Source: Thalassobellus sediminis (GTDB taxonomy: Bacteria; Bacteroidota; Bacteroidia; Flavobacteriales; Flavobacteriaceae). From it: 64,000 nucleotides of DNA. Of the stretch, positions 18,701-28,481 are shown piece after piece (within the stretch, counting starts at the first letter, position 1; the number at the start of each line of letters is the position of its first letter). A program made the position numbers and the translations under genes. The notes under the pieces are model-generated. The model ran no database searches. It saw only the letters and a program-made list of their open reading frames with translations, and was not told the DNA's origin. The DNA lies in NCBI RefSeq assembly GCF_044386045.1, contig NZ_JBISCD010000039.1, positions 441,202 to 505,201 on the forward strand. Reading direction: 5' to 3'.

Positions 18701-21700
18701 ACTGGTTCTGGATCAGATGGTAAAACTAAAACAGGTGTAGACCTAATACAACCATAAGCATCTTTAACATGCACATAATAACTATTTGCATCCATATTAA
18801 ACACATTAGTTAATGCCCAAGATGGATCAGTATCTAAAGGAGGCGTTGCTGATGTAGTTATTTGATATAAATATGGTGCTGTACCATCTCTTGCAATAGC
18901 ATTAATAACTCCTGAATTCGGATTACAATTAGCATTCTTATCTACAGTAGCAGAAATATTTAAATCGAATGCTGATTCTGAAATATTAAAAGGAACACTT
19001 ACTACACTACAACCTGAATTTGTTGCTCCTGCCCCTTCGGTAATTAAAACAAAATAATTACCAAAATCTAGTGATCCAAAATTTGAAACATTTAATGTAC
19101 CATTTACTGGAATAGTTCCAGTTCCTGAAATACCTGTAGATGTTAAAGTTTGCGAATCAAATATTTCATAAGTAATATTTGTTGTAGCAGGATAAACACT
19201 TGTTACATCAAAACTTACATTACCATCAGCGCTTCCAACGCAAGTAATATTATTGGAGGTTAATGCATTAGTTGTTAATGTTGAATTTGTTGGAATTGGA
19301 GTTGTAGACGTTTCATAATAATAACAACCTGTTGACTCATCAAAAACAATAAATGTATATGTTGCTCCTGGTATTAAATTATTAAACGTAGTTTGCTTAC
19401 TAGCTATAGCATCTTCATCTTGCCAAGGAAAAGCTGTTGGAGCCGTATATGTCATTCCTGGTCCAGTATAAATTGCAAAATGAAATGGACCTGCACTAGC
19501 AAGAGCAGTACCTACAGCAACTAAGGCTGAACCTCCTGTAGAACAATCTGCTGGCGGTGAGGAAACTGTAATATCAAAATGGTCTGGCGGCGATGCCACT
19601 AATACATCTTGTATTAAAACAGAACAGCCATTAGCATCAACAACGTTAATTTGATATAATCCAAAATCAACTACATCAAACGTAGTAGAAATAGAACCAG
19701 AAGCATTAAGTTCTGAGTCAAAATATCCGTTTGTTCCTGTTACAAAATAATTATAAGGTGCGGTTCCTCCAGATACACCATCAACAACAACCGAACCTTT
19801 TGAAACACCTCCTATAGGGTCGCATGTTATTGGTTCTGGATGATAAACAACATTTATAGGATCAGGTGCTGCAATTGTTAAAGTTGCAGTATCCATACAA
19901 GATTTAGAATCGGTTACAGTAACGGTGTAATTACCAGAAGGCAGTCCACTAGTTTGACTGCCAAAATTACTTCCAGTTGTATCATTACGAACATTAATTG
20001 TAAATGGTGGTGTGCCAACAGAATTATTAATAGTAATATCTATAGTTCCGTTTGTATCACCACTACAAATATTTGGAGTTGATGAAATTGAACTTATTTC
20101 AGGTAATGAAATAGCATTAATTGTTTGAACTCCCGATTCGGTAGTACATCCATTTGCATCGGTTATTTGAAATTGATACGTACCATCTGTAGTAGCTGTA
20201 TGCGTAAAGGATGATCCTGTAACAGAAGTAGAACTTCCATAAGCAACTCCATTAAAAGAAACTTGATAGGTAAATGGTGCTATACCATTTGAAATATTTC
20301 CAGTAATAATACCATCGGGTGATGCAGTACAATCTAAATCTTTAGTTATTATCATGTTTACTGTAACAGGTGGTAATGGAGAGATTGTATAGGATTCTGC
20401 ATACGTACAATCATTAGCATCTCGTACTTCAAAAGTATAAGTATCAGATACTAATCCTGTAAAAACATTTGAAGTTTGATAACCCGTTGTTGTTGGCAAT
20501 ATTATTCTATACTCCAAAGGTGTTGTTCCTCCTGTTGGGGTTAAGGTTACATCTGAAGTTAATACTGGACAACTTATAGACGTATTAGTAAAATCTAAAT
20601 CTGTTGGAGGGTTTAAAGAATCTATAATTACAGGTGCCGTAACAAATGAACAGTTATTAGCATCTTGTATGGTTACTGTATAAGTTCCATCTGTTAATCC
20701 AGAAAAAGTAAGACCCGGCTGAAAATTTATACCATCTATACTATAAACATAAGGCCCTATTCCTCCAGTAACTCCTGAAACGGTTATTACACCATTAGTT
20801 GTACATGTATAAGGCGTTGTTAATGTAGCTGCTCCGTTAATTGCTGGAGCAATTTCAATAGTAATAGCTTGTGGTGTTGTAATACAAACATCGGTTCCAT
20901 AAGTATACTGAACTAAAACTTCATAATCTCCAGCACTCAAACCAGTGAAAACTGATGAGTTCGAAAACGTAACTCCATTATCTATACTATATTCTAAAGT
21001 ATTTCCATTAAGATTTGTAACGTTAAAATCTATGCTGCCTGAATTTACTGCATCAGCACATAAAATATCTGTTTTAGATACTGTGAAATCAGGAGAAGGT
21101 ATTGTATTTACTGTTATTGATGTATCTGCAGAACAATTATTTGAATCTACAACAGTAATATCATAAACACCTGTTGTTGTTACGTTAATTATAGGTGATG
21201 TTTGAAAAATTGTTGTACTGTTTACAAAATAGAAATATGGTTCCGTTCCTCCAACTGGATAGACTGTAATTTCTCCATCTGTACAAGTTAATGGTTTTGT
21301 TAAAGCAGATGTAGCTTCTAATAATAGAGGATTTATAATTTCTATATCTCCAGTATATAAACAACCATCTTCAGTAGAAACATTTACAGTATAAATTCCT
21401 GGGTTTAAATTATTAAAAGTATAGTCACTTGCTATAATTGGCCCTACGCTATTTACAAGAGTAGCTCCTTCATAAATTGAGAAATAATATTGAGGACGAG
21501 CGTCATTTGCTGCGACAATTACACTACCAAAATCTCCATTACAAAATGGTTGGATTATATTTGTTGAAACCGTAAAATCACGTTGTCTTATTTGTACATC
21601 TGGAACTGAAAAAACACATGGGTTTGGAGTTACTCCAATTTGCCTTACGTTTACACTATAAATACCTGGTGAAGTTATAGGAAAAATATTAGTTGGTTGA

Positions 21701-24036
21701 TAATTTATACCATCAATACTATATTCGTAACCACTTGGAACTCCTCCAACATTAATTTCTCCGGGTGTTGTACAAATTATATCTTTTGTTGTAGCTGTAG
21801 GTACTAATAAATTTGTATAAATATTGAAGTAAAACTGATTAAAGCAACCTCCTGTATAATTTAAAGTCAACCTATATTGACCCGCAGTATCTGCAATAAA
21901 ATCTGGACCGGTTGTTATTTGGTTCCAAGTACAAGCAGAATCTTCATTAGCACAATCTTGATTTATAATTGCAGTACAACTTGTTTCATCTAATTTTTCC
22001 CATATCATAGATGTTGTATCAGTGATACCTGTTTGAATAAACCTTGAATCGTTTGCACCACACAAAAAGATATTAGGCAATAATTTACCATCATTAGGAC
22101 AAGTAACCACTTGATCTGCAAAAGGGATAACTGGATTTGTAACATTAGCTCCAAATGTAATAACTTCAAACGTTTGCTCTGTGGATTGACAAGGTGCGAT
22201 AGCAGTGTTACTTACATAATATGTTCCTGGTGTTGTAACTGTAATAGATTGTGTAGTCCCTATCACTGGAGTTCCTGAAGGACTCGTAGACCATGAATAG
22301 GCATCATATCCACTACCTGAAGTTAATAAAACATTATCACCACAAAGTATTACTTCTTCCTCAAAAGTACAATTTAAATCTGCTAAAAAATTTGTTGCAG
22401 CAGGTGTTAATAAACACCCAGTATTAGCACTAAAACTTGGATCATCAGTAATAACAAAAGTTGAATTTATTGTACCATTATATGTTACATAAGCTTGATT
22501 TGTTATTATATTAGAGCAAGCGTCATTTAATAAACTACATGAAGATACTACAGTTACCTTAAAACGTATTTCTTGAACAGGGTCATTCTCTTCAACTACA
22601 GAATCATCGACACTAAAAATAAGTTCTCTAGTTGTTGAGTTATAACTTTGAACTGTTACTCCAGGAGGTAATAACCCCATATCTGTTGGATAATTAAAAT
22701 CAATATTTATAGGCAGTATATCTCTAATAATAAGATTGGTCGCATCATCATTACCGGTATTTTGAAAACCAATTACATAATTTAATTCATCACCAAGATT
22801 AACCAATTGATTTCCAATATCATTCCCTGCTGGATCTTCAACTATTTTAGTTAATGTTATCTTAGGTTCTATAATTTCAACAGCAAAAGATGTTAAAAAC
22901 ACACCATATCCATCTCCATTAGTGGTTAATTTTAAATCTCCAGCAGTAGCATCATTAGGCAAAACGGAGTTTAATGGATTTGGTAATCTAAAATTATTAA
23001 CATCTAAACCAAGAGTATTTAAACTTGCTGGATTTCTATTAGTAACATGTGCACCATCAATAGTAATACTAGAATTAAAAAAATTATTTGGTTGATTTAT
23101 TACGTCACTTAATACGGTATAAGTACCTGATGTACTTGCTTTGAATTGAAATGAATCACCAGTAATACCAATATCACCTTCCAAAGCTGCAACTCCAATA
23201 TTAGAATTTACTGGTAAAGGACTTGGCAAGGTTTGAAAACCTGAAACTGGAATATCTAATTCTGTGGTATTTTGTACACCAGCATATCCATCAAAAACTG
23301 AAATAAATTTACTTGGCAATATAGGGCTTTCATAAATAACTACTAATGTCCATCCCGCTGAACACCCTCCTCTTCTTATTCCTCTTGTAGCTCTTAAATT
23401 TGCTACAGTATATTCACCATCTGCTTCTGGTAAACCTTGTAATAAGCTTGTTACATTCTTATAACATATTATTGGTGAATCTTTAAATGAATTTTCTACG
23501 CCAGAACCATAATATTCATATCCATCAAAAATAATATCATCCTCATCACCTACTGGATCAGGGTTATTATCAGCTACTAGATCTATAAATCCGCCTGTTG
23601 GAAGTTTAAACTTAATTTGATTCCAATCTTCCAGTCTAGGTGTGCCTTCAAATTGCACACTTCTATTATTAGCTACTTCTAATGGATAAACAGAAGCCCA
23701 ATATAAACCAGCGTATAAAATATTTTTACAATTATTGTTTATAGCTAAATCTGCGCTACTTGAACTAAATATTGATGGGTCACCTCCACTTGCAACATTT
23801 ACATAAACACCTTCATTATTATTATTTATTTCTGTACCATTATATGGCAAAGGCAAATCTTTAGCTGTAACTATACTATTACCAATTAAAATGATATCTC
23901 CTTTTACTTTTATACTTCCACCAGGAAGTCTAGGTGAAAAAGGGACAGGTAATTGAGCAAAAACATAGTTACTACAAAACAGAGTAATAAACAATAAAAA
24001 AACAATTCCTTTGTTTACATAAGTAGTTTTTTTCAT
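15706..24036 (-). CDS. Giant SprB-like surface adhesin, T9SS type B cargo
   Basis: This 2776-residue secreted protein has a signal peptide ending VFA before Gln. The N-terminal 390 residues are a unique beta-rich domain with a few Cys. A DUF11-like segment follows (TLTKIVEDPAGNDIGNQLVNLGDELNY, shortened: TLTKIVEDP to LNYVIGF) at about 395-540, then an Ig-like part with EEVILCGDNVLLTSGSGYD. From about residue 770 to 2650 there are roughly two dozen SprB-type repeats of 75-90 residues, each with a Cys-then-Gly/Asp motif, TGGTxPYxYSIDG and GTYTVxVxDxNGC. The last 90 residues are the gliding-motility-associated type B sorting domain (PNYFTPNDDGNLDEWGPGC to YRPF-like end GHFTLYR). Likely roles are gliding or surface adhesion. 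Confidence 0.9.
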   Translation of the reverse strand: MKKTTYVNKGIVFLLFITLFCSNYVFAQLPVPFSPRLPGGSIKVKGDIILIGNSIVTAKDLPLPYNGTEINNNNEGVYVNVASGGDPSIFSSSSADLAINNNCKNILYAGLYWASVYPLEVANNRSVQFEGTPRLEDWNQIKFKLPTGGFIDLVADNNPDPVGDEDDIIFDGYEYYGSGVENSFKDSPIICYKNVTSLLQGLPEADGEYTVANLRATRGIRRGGCSAGWTLVVIYESPILPSKFISVFDGYAGVQNTTELDIPVSGFQTLPSPLPVNSNIGVAALEGDIGITGDSFQFKASTSGTYTVLSDVINQPNNFFNSSITIDGAHVTNRNPASLNTLGLDVNNFRLPNPLNSVLPNDATAGDLKLTTNGDGYGVFLTSFAVEIIEPKITLTKIVEDPAGNDIGNQLVNLGDELNYVIGFQNTGNDDATNLIIRDILPINIDFNYPTDMGLLPPGVTVQSYNSTTRELIFSVDDSVVEENDPVQEIRFKVTVVSSCSLLNDACSNIITNQAYVTYNGTINSTFVITDDPSFSANTGCLLTPAATNFLADLNCTFEEEVILCGDNVLLTSGSGYDAYSWSTSPSGTPVIGTTQSITVTTPGTYYVSNTAIAPCQSTEQTFEVITFGANVTNPVIPFADQVVTCPNDGKLLPNIFLCGANDSRFIQTGITDTTSMIWEKLDETSCTAIINQDCANEDSACTWNQITTGPDFIADTAGQYRLTLNYTGGCFNQFYFNIYTNLLVPTATTKDIICTTPGEINVGGVPSGYEYSIDGINYQPTNIFPITSPGIYSVNVRQIGVTPNPCVFSVPDVQIRQRDFTVSTNIIQPFCNGDFGSVIVAANDARPQYYFSIYEGATLVNSVGPIIASDYTFNNLNPGIYTVNVSTEDGCLYTGDIEIINPLLLEATSALTKPLTCTDGEITVYPVGGTEPYFYFVNSTTIFQTSPIINVTTTGVYDITVVDSNNCSADTSITVNTIPSPDFTVSKTDILCADAVNSGSIDFNVTNLNGNTLEYSIDNGVTFSNSSVFTGLSAGDYEVLVQYTYGTDVCITTPQAITIEIAPAINGAATLTTPYTCTTNGVITVSGVTGGIGPYVYSIDGINFQPGLTFSGLTDGTYTVTIQDANNCSFVTAPVIIDSLNPPTDLDFTNTSISCPVLTSDVTLTPTGGTTPLEYRIILPTTTGYQTSNVFTGLVSDTYTFEVRDANDCTYAESYTISPLPPVTVNMIITKDLDCTASPDGIITGNISNGIAPFTYQVSFNGVAYGSSTSVTGSSFTHTATTDGTYQFQITDANGCTTESGVQTINAISLPEISSISSTPNICSGDTNGTIDITINNSVGTPPFTINVRNDTTGSNFGSQTSGLPSGNYTVTVTDSKSCMDTATLTIAAPDPINVVYHPEPITCDPIGGVSKGSVVVDGVSGGTAPYNYFVTGTNGYFDSELNASGSISTTFDVVDFGLYQINVVDANGCSVLIQDVLVASPPDHFDITVSSPPADCSTGGSALVAVGTALASAGPFHFAIYTGPGMTYTAPTAFPWQDEDAIASKQTTFNNLIPGATYTFIVFDESTGCYYYETSTTPIPTNSTLTTNALTSNNITCVGSADGNVSFDVTSVYPATTNITYEIFDSQTLTSTGISGTGTIPVNGTLNVSNFGSLDFGNYFVLITEGAGATNSGCSVVSVPFNISESAFDLNISATVDKNANCNPNSGVINAIARDGTAPYLYQITTSATPPLDTDPSWALTNVFNMDANSYYVHVKDAYGCIRSTPVLVLPSDPEPVITATLNNQCTVTEGNFEIDVTLTTAGIAPYSYSIDGGVFQTRTTPFSISNLASGTHTVEVQDANGCGNLVSIDIVAPIAIIPNVTTLPTCNDADGEIAVTGSGGTGIYSYSISPSPASISLSGNVFSGVPSGTYTVAITDTVTLCSESVEVFLQAATLPSITITSPTAVTCFGDNNGTFEINVSGYSGSYTYEVFDSSSTSVFGVVSANTTTNPVLVSGLLADSYTVVINETSSPFCSATTGTVIISSPTSVLSVVATETSSVTCDDDKGTITSVASGGWGTYEYELTGAATVAYSSNGTFTNLSAGVYTVNVRDARSCIASDDVTLIIPDPIDAVVTANTTLLTCFGDTNASITASAVTGGQVSNYSFTLNMLSPTITSSGPQSSPVFTGLGVGTYNVVITDGYNCEFTSADIIITEPTEVQASLVKVVSQTCLTDSTLELSATGGSGTYEYSATETFTTVLGSFSSSVIIPVSDGSYMYYVRDANGCNANVSNEITIDPLPVLEVTIDATNAKINCAGDSTGVIVATAQGGLGSYVYTLQDDTGTNISPLNQNATGVFTDLSVGSYQVRVDSGDCFTTSTIIPITEPSLPLDINFNVTNVTCTGANNGLLEIVATGGTGIIKYAISPQLNQFFESPIFENLASGNYQAIAQDELGCFVLFDFVINDPIPVSLSIVPNSIIPELCNGDDNGAFSIEISGGEMPYSVALDDINGIYTTGTLTQAQFDFTSLSGGDHIVYVSDALGCESEWNITFPESVLINPFVDVEYGCSNNLSTNTVTVSVDASITDLSNLSYSLDGGPYQTSNVFINVPQGLNHYIDVSHTNGCIKRTDFFDILVYDPLTLVLQDGELNQIVAVASGGSGDYEFTLNGEPYGSENTFIIYASGDYTVTVTDRFGCVASATRYYEYIDVCIPNYFTPNDDGNLDEWGPGCTNQYKDLEFNIFDRYGRKIATLRVGEKWDGRYNGAELPTGDYWYVVKLNDTKDNRQFVGHFTLYR

Positions 24037-24356
24037 GGTGGCTATATTTAGAATTTCTTTTAAACTTTGGGGAATAAAAAAGAAATGTCACTCGTTATTT
24101 AATTGCTTAATTACAAAAAAGATTACTAATACTACAAAAAATGAATTTCATCCTTTATTTAAAGTTTTTAAACGGCATAAATATCGGTATTTTTTTTGTA
24201 ACAATGAAAAAACGAACCAAAATTAATGCGTTTTATCGACAAATAAGTCTTTTAAACCGCTTTTAACCTATAAAATTAAATATTTTACTTACAAAAAAAG
24301 ATTTGAGGATTTATTTAAATTAATCAGATTTGAGAAACAAAGATTAGAAGATACTC
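24037..24356. other. Gene-free 320-base AT-rich interval upstream of the adhesin
   Basis: Very AT-rich, with no credible ORF. A minus-strand -7 match (TAATTTTG) at 24218-24225 is the best promoter candidate for the adhesin gene, but no TTG lies at 17-23 bases from it. No hairpin terminator is seen after the stop of the 871-residue protein gene at 24357, which reads away from the interval's right side. Confidence 0.4.
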
Positions 24357-26972
24357 TTAATTTTCTATTTTAACCATAGACATTTTACTATTGTAAGGTT
24401 TGTTTTCTTTTGATTTCATAGCATTCTTAGCAGAATCTATGTAATCGTACTTATTGTAATAAATATAGTATTTACTAGTATTTACATCAAAAAAGAAATT
24501 AACATTATTCTGTCCTGATGCAATAACTTTTCTTAAAAACTCATCTCTTTTATTAACATCACTATGAACTGCTATTACTAAATAATAACCACTTTCTTCA
24601 TTAGAAACATTTTTTACAATTTTGATATTATTATTTAACTCTTCCCCAAAATCAAAATCTGACTCACTTAATGGTTCTGCACTTAAAGGCGTATTTTGTT
24701 TTATTTGATTTAATGATGCTCTATCTTTATTATAACGATCTTCTTCATTATCATAAGATGCACGTTTTATTCTTCGTTTTCTTTCTATTTCAGTAGCAAC
24801 TTTAACAACTTCTAAAGTAGAAAGTAAACTTGCTTTTGTTTGAATTGCTCTTGATTGAACAGATTGTAATTCCTCAATCTTTTGTTGATAAAATACATTT
24901 GTAGCTTCAGTTTTATCTTTAACTATTTTTAATCTTTTGCTAAACAAATCTTGAAGCTCTATCAATTTGGATTCTTGAGAATTAATTAGATTATTAAGAT
25001 TTTCAGTTAACACTTCTATTGCTCTGTTTTCTGCAGAAACACTTTTAAACACCTTTGGTTTAGCACTAATAACCCCTTGTTCACTTAAATCATTCTCTTC
25101 TTTTAAATCATCTAAATCTTGCTGCTTAGTTGTAATAAAAGCTTTTAACTTAGTTAATAAATCTTGTTGTTCAATTTTAGAATTTTCTGTTAATTCTATT
25201 ATTTTCTTTATTTCTAAAGATTCTTTATCGCGAGCAACTTTAACTAACACACCATCTAATTCTAGTGTATCCATTAATTGATTTTCTCTTTCTTGCTTTA
25301 ATACTTCTTTTTTTACTTTTTCTTCAGCAATAGTTTTAAGTCTATTTTCTTCTTCAATTCTTAATTGCTCTTCTGCTAATTTCTGCTTAGCTAATGCTTT
25401 AGCTTTAGCTTCATCTATTAATCGTTGCTTAGTTGCTTCTTCAACTCGTTTCTGCTCTTCTTCTTTTAATCTTAAATCCGCTTCTTCCTTTGCTAATTTT
25501 TGTTTAGCTAATTCTTCTTTTTTAGCCTGCTCTTTAGCTATTTTAACTCTGGATGCTTCCTCTTCTTTAGCTTTAGCTTTAGCTTCATCTATTAATCGCT
25601 GCTTAGTTGCTTCTTCAACTCGCTTCTGCTCTTCTTCTTTCAATCTTAAATCCGCTTCTTCCTTTGCTAATTTTTGCTTAGCTAATTCTTCTTTTAATTT
25701 AGCTTCATCTTTTATTTTCGTTTCAGTAGTAAATTGTTCTTTATTCTCAACTTCAGTTATAAACTGATCTTCTAATTTTTCTTGAGTTTCTTGAGAAGCT
25801 TTAGCTAAATTTTTATCTTCAGAAATTGCGTTAATTTTAGCTTCTCTTTTCGCTTTTGCTTCTGCAACCACTCTTGCTCTAGCTTCTTGTTTTGCCTTTA
25901 ATTTTTCTAATGCTTCAATCTTAGCCTTTTCTTTAGCTTCTGCTATAGCGACTCTATCTACTTTTTCTGTTATTGAAGATTTGGATTTTGAAATTACTCG
26001 TCTTGATTTTCTAGTTGAAATGAATACCGATTGTTCATCATCATCACCACTATAATCATATTTAAATACATTTTTAAATTTATAAGCTAAAGTAACTTCA
26101 TGAGAATTTCCAAAGGTTGACAAATCCCCCATAGACTGTTCATAATTATACTCCAATGAAATTTGATTGGTAATATTTAAACCAATTCCTGCAGAAAGAC
26201 CATAAAGCGTATTATATCCTACTTGTGCCCAAATTCCTTTTGGAACAGTAAGCATCATTATAGCTGAAATTACTGTTTTATCTTTTTTAAATTCTGATCT
26301 AACTAGCCCAGAAAATTTACTTTCATCAAAAAAACCACGACTATTTAAATAACCAGTATACATAATATGACCTTGTATACTTTGTTCTGGATTATCTTCA
26401 ATGATTTTAGAAGTTTGTAAATTATAAGATACTAGATTATTTATAGAAACTCCTAAATCTATAAAACCTGTTCCATAATTTATACCTGGATTTACAGTAA
26501 ATATAGTGTTAGATGGAATATTGTTTAATGATAAATCATCAAAATTAGTTATAACTTTACCTGAATTTAATCCGCTTTTATAAGCCCCAAGATTCATACC
26601 AAAAGTTAAATTACTATCTCTACCCAAAACAGCATTATAAGCAAAATTTAAAACACCTCCAAAAGTAGTTAACACACCATAATCTTGCTGAAAAACAGCA
26701 ACTCCTGCCCCTATATTTTCTTTAAACCTCCCTGCATAGCTAAATAAATACGTTTGCGGTGCATTATCAAACTGAACCCATTGCCTTTTATTAGTAAAAC
26801 TGATATATTTATTTTGCTCTCTAACAAAACTAAAAGTTGGGTTAATAGCATATCTATTAAATTTTAAAGAGTTTCTAACAGGTAACTCAAACGCAACAAC
26901 CCCACCCTCTTGAGAGTAAAACTGTTGCGAAAAACAGAAAAATAAGACTATATGTAATAGATATTTTTTCAT
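24357..26972 (-). CDS. PorP/SprF-like protein with long coiled coil and C-terminal SPOR domain
   Basis: This 871-residue exported protein has a signal peptide ending FYS before Gln. Residues about 30-310 are a PorP/SprF-like barrel (NRYAINPTFSFVREQNKY, GAGVAVFQQDYGVL, QISLEYNYEQSMGDLSTFGN). Residues about 330-760 are a Lys/Glu/Ala-rich coiled coil with a 42-residue near-identical duplication. The last 80 residues (GYYLVIAVHSDVNKRDEF, YYIYYNKYDYIDSAKNAM) look like a SPOR domain, which binds peptidoglycan. The design suggests an outer-membrane T9SS docking protein with a periplasmic arm reaching the cell wall. It lies 3 bases downstream of a type B cargo gene. Confidence 0.82.
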   Translation of the reverse strand: MKKYLLHIVLFFCFSQQFYSQEGGVVAFELPVRNSLKFNRYAINPTFSFVREQNKYISFTNKRQWVQFDNAPQTYLFSYAGRFKENIGAGVAVFQQDYGVLTTFGGVLNFAYNAVLGRDSNLTFGMNLGAYKSGLNSGKVITNFDDLSLNNIPSNTIFTVNPGINYGTGFIDLGVSINNLVSYNLQTSKIIEDNPEQSIQGHIMYTGYLNSRGFFDESKFSGLVRSEFKKDKTVISAIMMLTVPKGIWAQVGYNTLYGLSAGIGLNITNQISLEYNYEQSMGDLSTFGNSHEVTLAYKFKNVFKYDYSGDDDEQSVFISTRKSRRVISKSKSSITEKVDRVAIAEAKEKAKIEALEKLKAKQEARARVVAEAKAKREAKINAISEDKNLAKASQETQEKLEDQFITEVENKEQFTTETKIKDEAKLKEELAKQKLAKEEADLRLKEEEQKRVEEATKQRLIDEAKAKAKEEEASRVKIAKEQAKKEELAKQKLAKEEADLRLKEEEQKRVEEATKQRLIDEAKAKALAKQKLAEEQLRIEEENRLKTIAEEKVKKEVLKQERENQLMDTLELDGVLVKVARDKESLEIKKIIELTENSKIEQQDLLTKLKAFITTKQQDLDDLKEENDLSEQGVISAKPKVFKSVSAENRAIEVLTENLNNLINSQESKLIELQDLFSKRLKIVKDKTEATNVFYQQKIEELQSVQSRAIQTKASLLSTLEVVKVATEIERKRRIKRASYDNEEDRYNKDRASLNQIKQNTPLSAEPLSESDFDFGEELNNNIKIVKNVSNEESGYYLVIAVHSDVNKRDEFLRKVIASGQNNVNFFFDVNTSKYYIYYNKYDYIDSAKNAMKSKENKPYNSKMSMVKIEN
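25396..25695 (-). repeat. Two 126-base in-frame direct repeats in the coiled-coil coding region
   Basis: The segments 25396-25521 and 25570-25695 are offset by 174 bases and encode the same 42 residues (from ELAKQKLAKEEADLRLKE to TKQRLIDEAKAKA). I see only about four differences, all T/C at synonymous third positions, which points to a recent tandem duplication that lengthened the coiled coil by 58 residues. Confidence 0.85.
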
Positions 26973-26975
26973 TTT

Positions 26976-28415
26976 TTATTTGACAACTGTTATAGAGCCT
27001 TTTCTTATATTGTTAGTTTCGGTTGTAATTATATAATAGTAAACAGGGTTTATCTCTTTAAAATCTAATTGATTTATTGGCCAATTATTTTGATAATCAT
27101 TGGTTTTTAGAACAACTTCTCCTTGAGCACTCATTATTATAACTTCTGTATTTGTTCCGCTTACATACTCCTGAGGGATTATCCATGTATCATTTACACC
27201 ATCTCCATTCGGACTTATTAAATTTGGAATATTTGCAACACTTGGAAATTGTGTACTTACTTTAAATTGAAACTCGGTTGACGCTAAACATCCTGTGGTT
27301 TGAGTAATTACAACTTTATAATTTCCTGCTTGAGTAGCTTCATGACTATTACTGATGGCTCCAGATATAGCGACATCATTTAAATACCATACAAACTCTG
27401 GATTAACTGCAGTAGTTGTTACCGTAGCAATTAAAGTTTCATTTTCTTCTATAGGATTAACTTCTAAAACATCAATACTACTAGTAAATCCTGTGTTTTC
27501 TAAATTAATAGAAGCACTTGTATTACAATCACCTAAATCTATATCTACTGAATATTCTCCAGCTTCATTAGTTTCATACATTTGATTAGTTGCACCAGTT
27601 ATAACTTCACCATCTTTATACCACTGATATCCATTTGCGTTTATAGCACTTAATGTTGTTGCTCCTTGACTTAAACAGTATGGATTACCTAAACTAGAAC
27701 TAATTGTAGAAATACCTCCTGTTTTAGATTCACTTACTGTTACATGGTTAGAAGATGATTGTGAAGTACACGTACCATAATTTGTTTCAGCAAAATAAAC
27801 TCCTGGTTCATTTACAGATAAAGTATTACCTGAAGTCACAAAAACAGATGTAGTAAGACTCGTTTCCTTATACCAATTAAAAGTAAGTGATGGATATTGC
27901 AAAGGCGAATTATTTGAATCATTCCCAGGGTTATCAATAGTTAACAAATAACTACCACCAGTACAATATACTCCCGTAGAAATTAAATTATTAATAGTAA
28001 AAGGTTCATCTTGAATTTTATAATAAGCAGCAAACGAAACAGAACCAGTACTAGTTGCTACTGGAGTTGTACTCTTTATTCGAAGTTTATAACTTTCTCC
28101 TGCAATTGTGGTTGGAAAAGAAAAAGTTAAATTAGCTGGTGATGTAGTAATAGCTCCTTGTTCTGTTGTATAAATAGCTGTAGCATTTGAAAAACTACCA
28201 GATTCATCAGAAAGTTCAAGAATAAATTGATTTGTTGTTCCTAACGAAGTATCAGGAGAAAAAGTAAATGAGACATTATATGTATTAAAAGAAGGACTAG
28301 CACAAGCTTGGGTAAAACCTAAACTTGGTGTGCTAATAACTATTTGAGCCTCTATAGTTTGAAAAAAACATAAAAAAACAAAAACCGACAGATTAATAAT
28401 AACATAATTCTTCAT
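26976..28415 (-). CDS. Secreted protein with Ig-like repeats and T9SS type B sorting domain
   Basis: This 479-residue protein has a signal peptide ending IEA before Gln. Its middle holds several Ig/PKD-like units with paired Cys (YCTGGSYLLTIDN, YCLSQGATTLSAINANGYQW, EAGEYSVDIDLGDC, NPEFVWYLNDVAI). The C-terminal 90 residues begin NIPNLISPNGDGVNDTWIIP and end RKGSITVVK, a gliding-motility-associated type B CTD that directs export through T9SS. It is followed after 3 bases by the PorP-SPOR gene, so cargo and probable anchor are translated from one message. The ligand is unknown. Confidence 0.85.
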   Translation of the reverse strand: MKNYVIINLSVFVFLCFFQTIEAQIVISTPSLGFTQACASPSFNTYNVSFTFSPDTSLGTTNQFILELSDESGSFSNATAIYTTEQGAITTSPANLTFSFPTTIAGESYKLRIKSTTPVATSTGSVSFAAYYKIQDEPFTINNLISTGVYCTGGSYLLTIDNPGNDSNNSPLQYPSLTFNWYKETSLTTSVFVTSGNTLSVNEPGVYFAETNYGTCTSQSSSNHVTVSESKTGGISTISSSLGNPYCLSQGATTLSAINANGYQWYKDGEVITGATNQMYETNEAGEYSVDIDLGDCNTSASINLENTGFTSSIDVLEVNPIEENETLIATVTTTAVNPEFVWYLNDVAISGAISNSHEATQAGNYKVVITQTTGCLASTEFQFKVSTQFPSVANIPNLISPNGDGVNDTWIIPQEYVSGTNTEVIIMSAQGEVVLKTNDYQNNWPINQLDFKEINPVYYYIITTETNNIRKGSITVVK

Positions 28416-28481
28416 TAGATATTAATTTTATTTATAAAATAATAATACCTATCAGCATTATTATTTTAGTGAGCAATAACC

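Noticed and set aside
15706..24036. Whether the repeats in the giant gene are a CRISPR array or DNA tandem repeats
   Set aside because: The repeats are protein-level SprB units of variable length and divergent DNA. There are no short identical repeats with spacers.
24035..24226. A 63-residue ORF in the interval upstream of the adhesin
   Set aside because: Low-complexity Lys/Asn/Thr-rich text without signal peptide or family match. It begins over the adhesin start codon.
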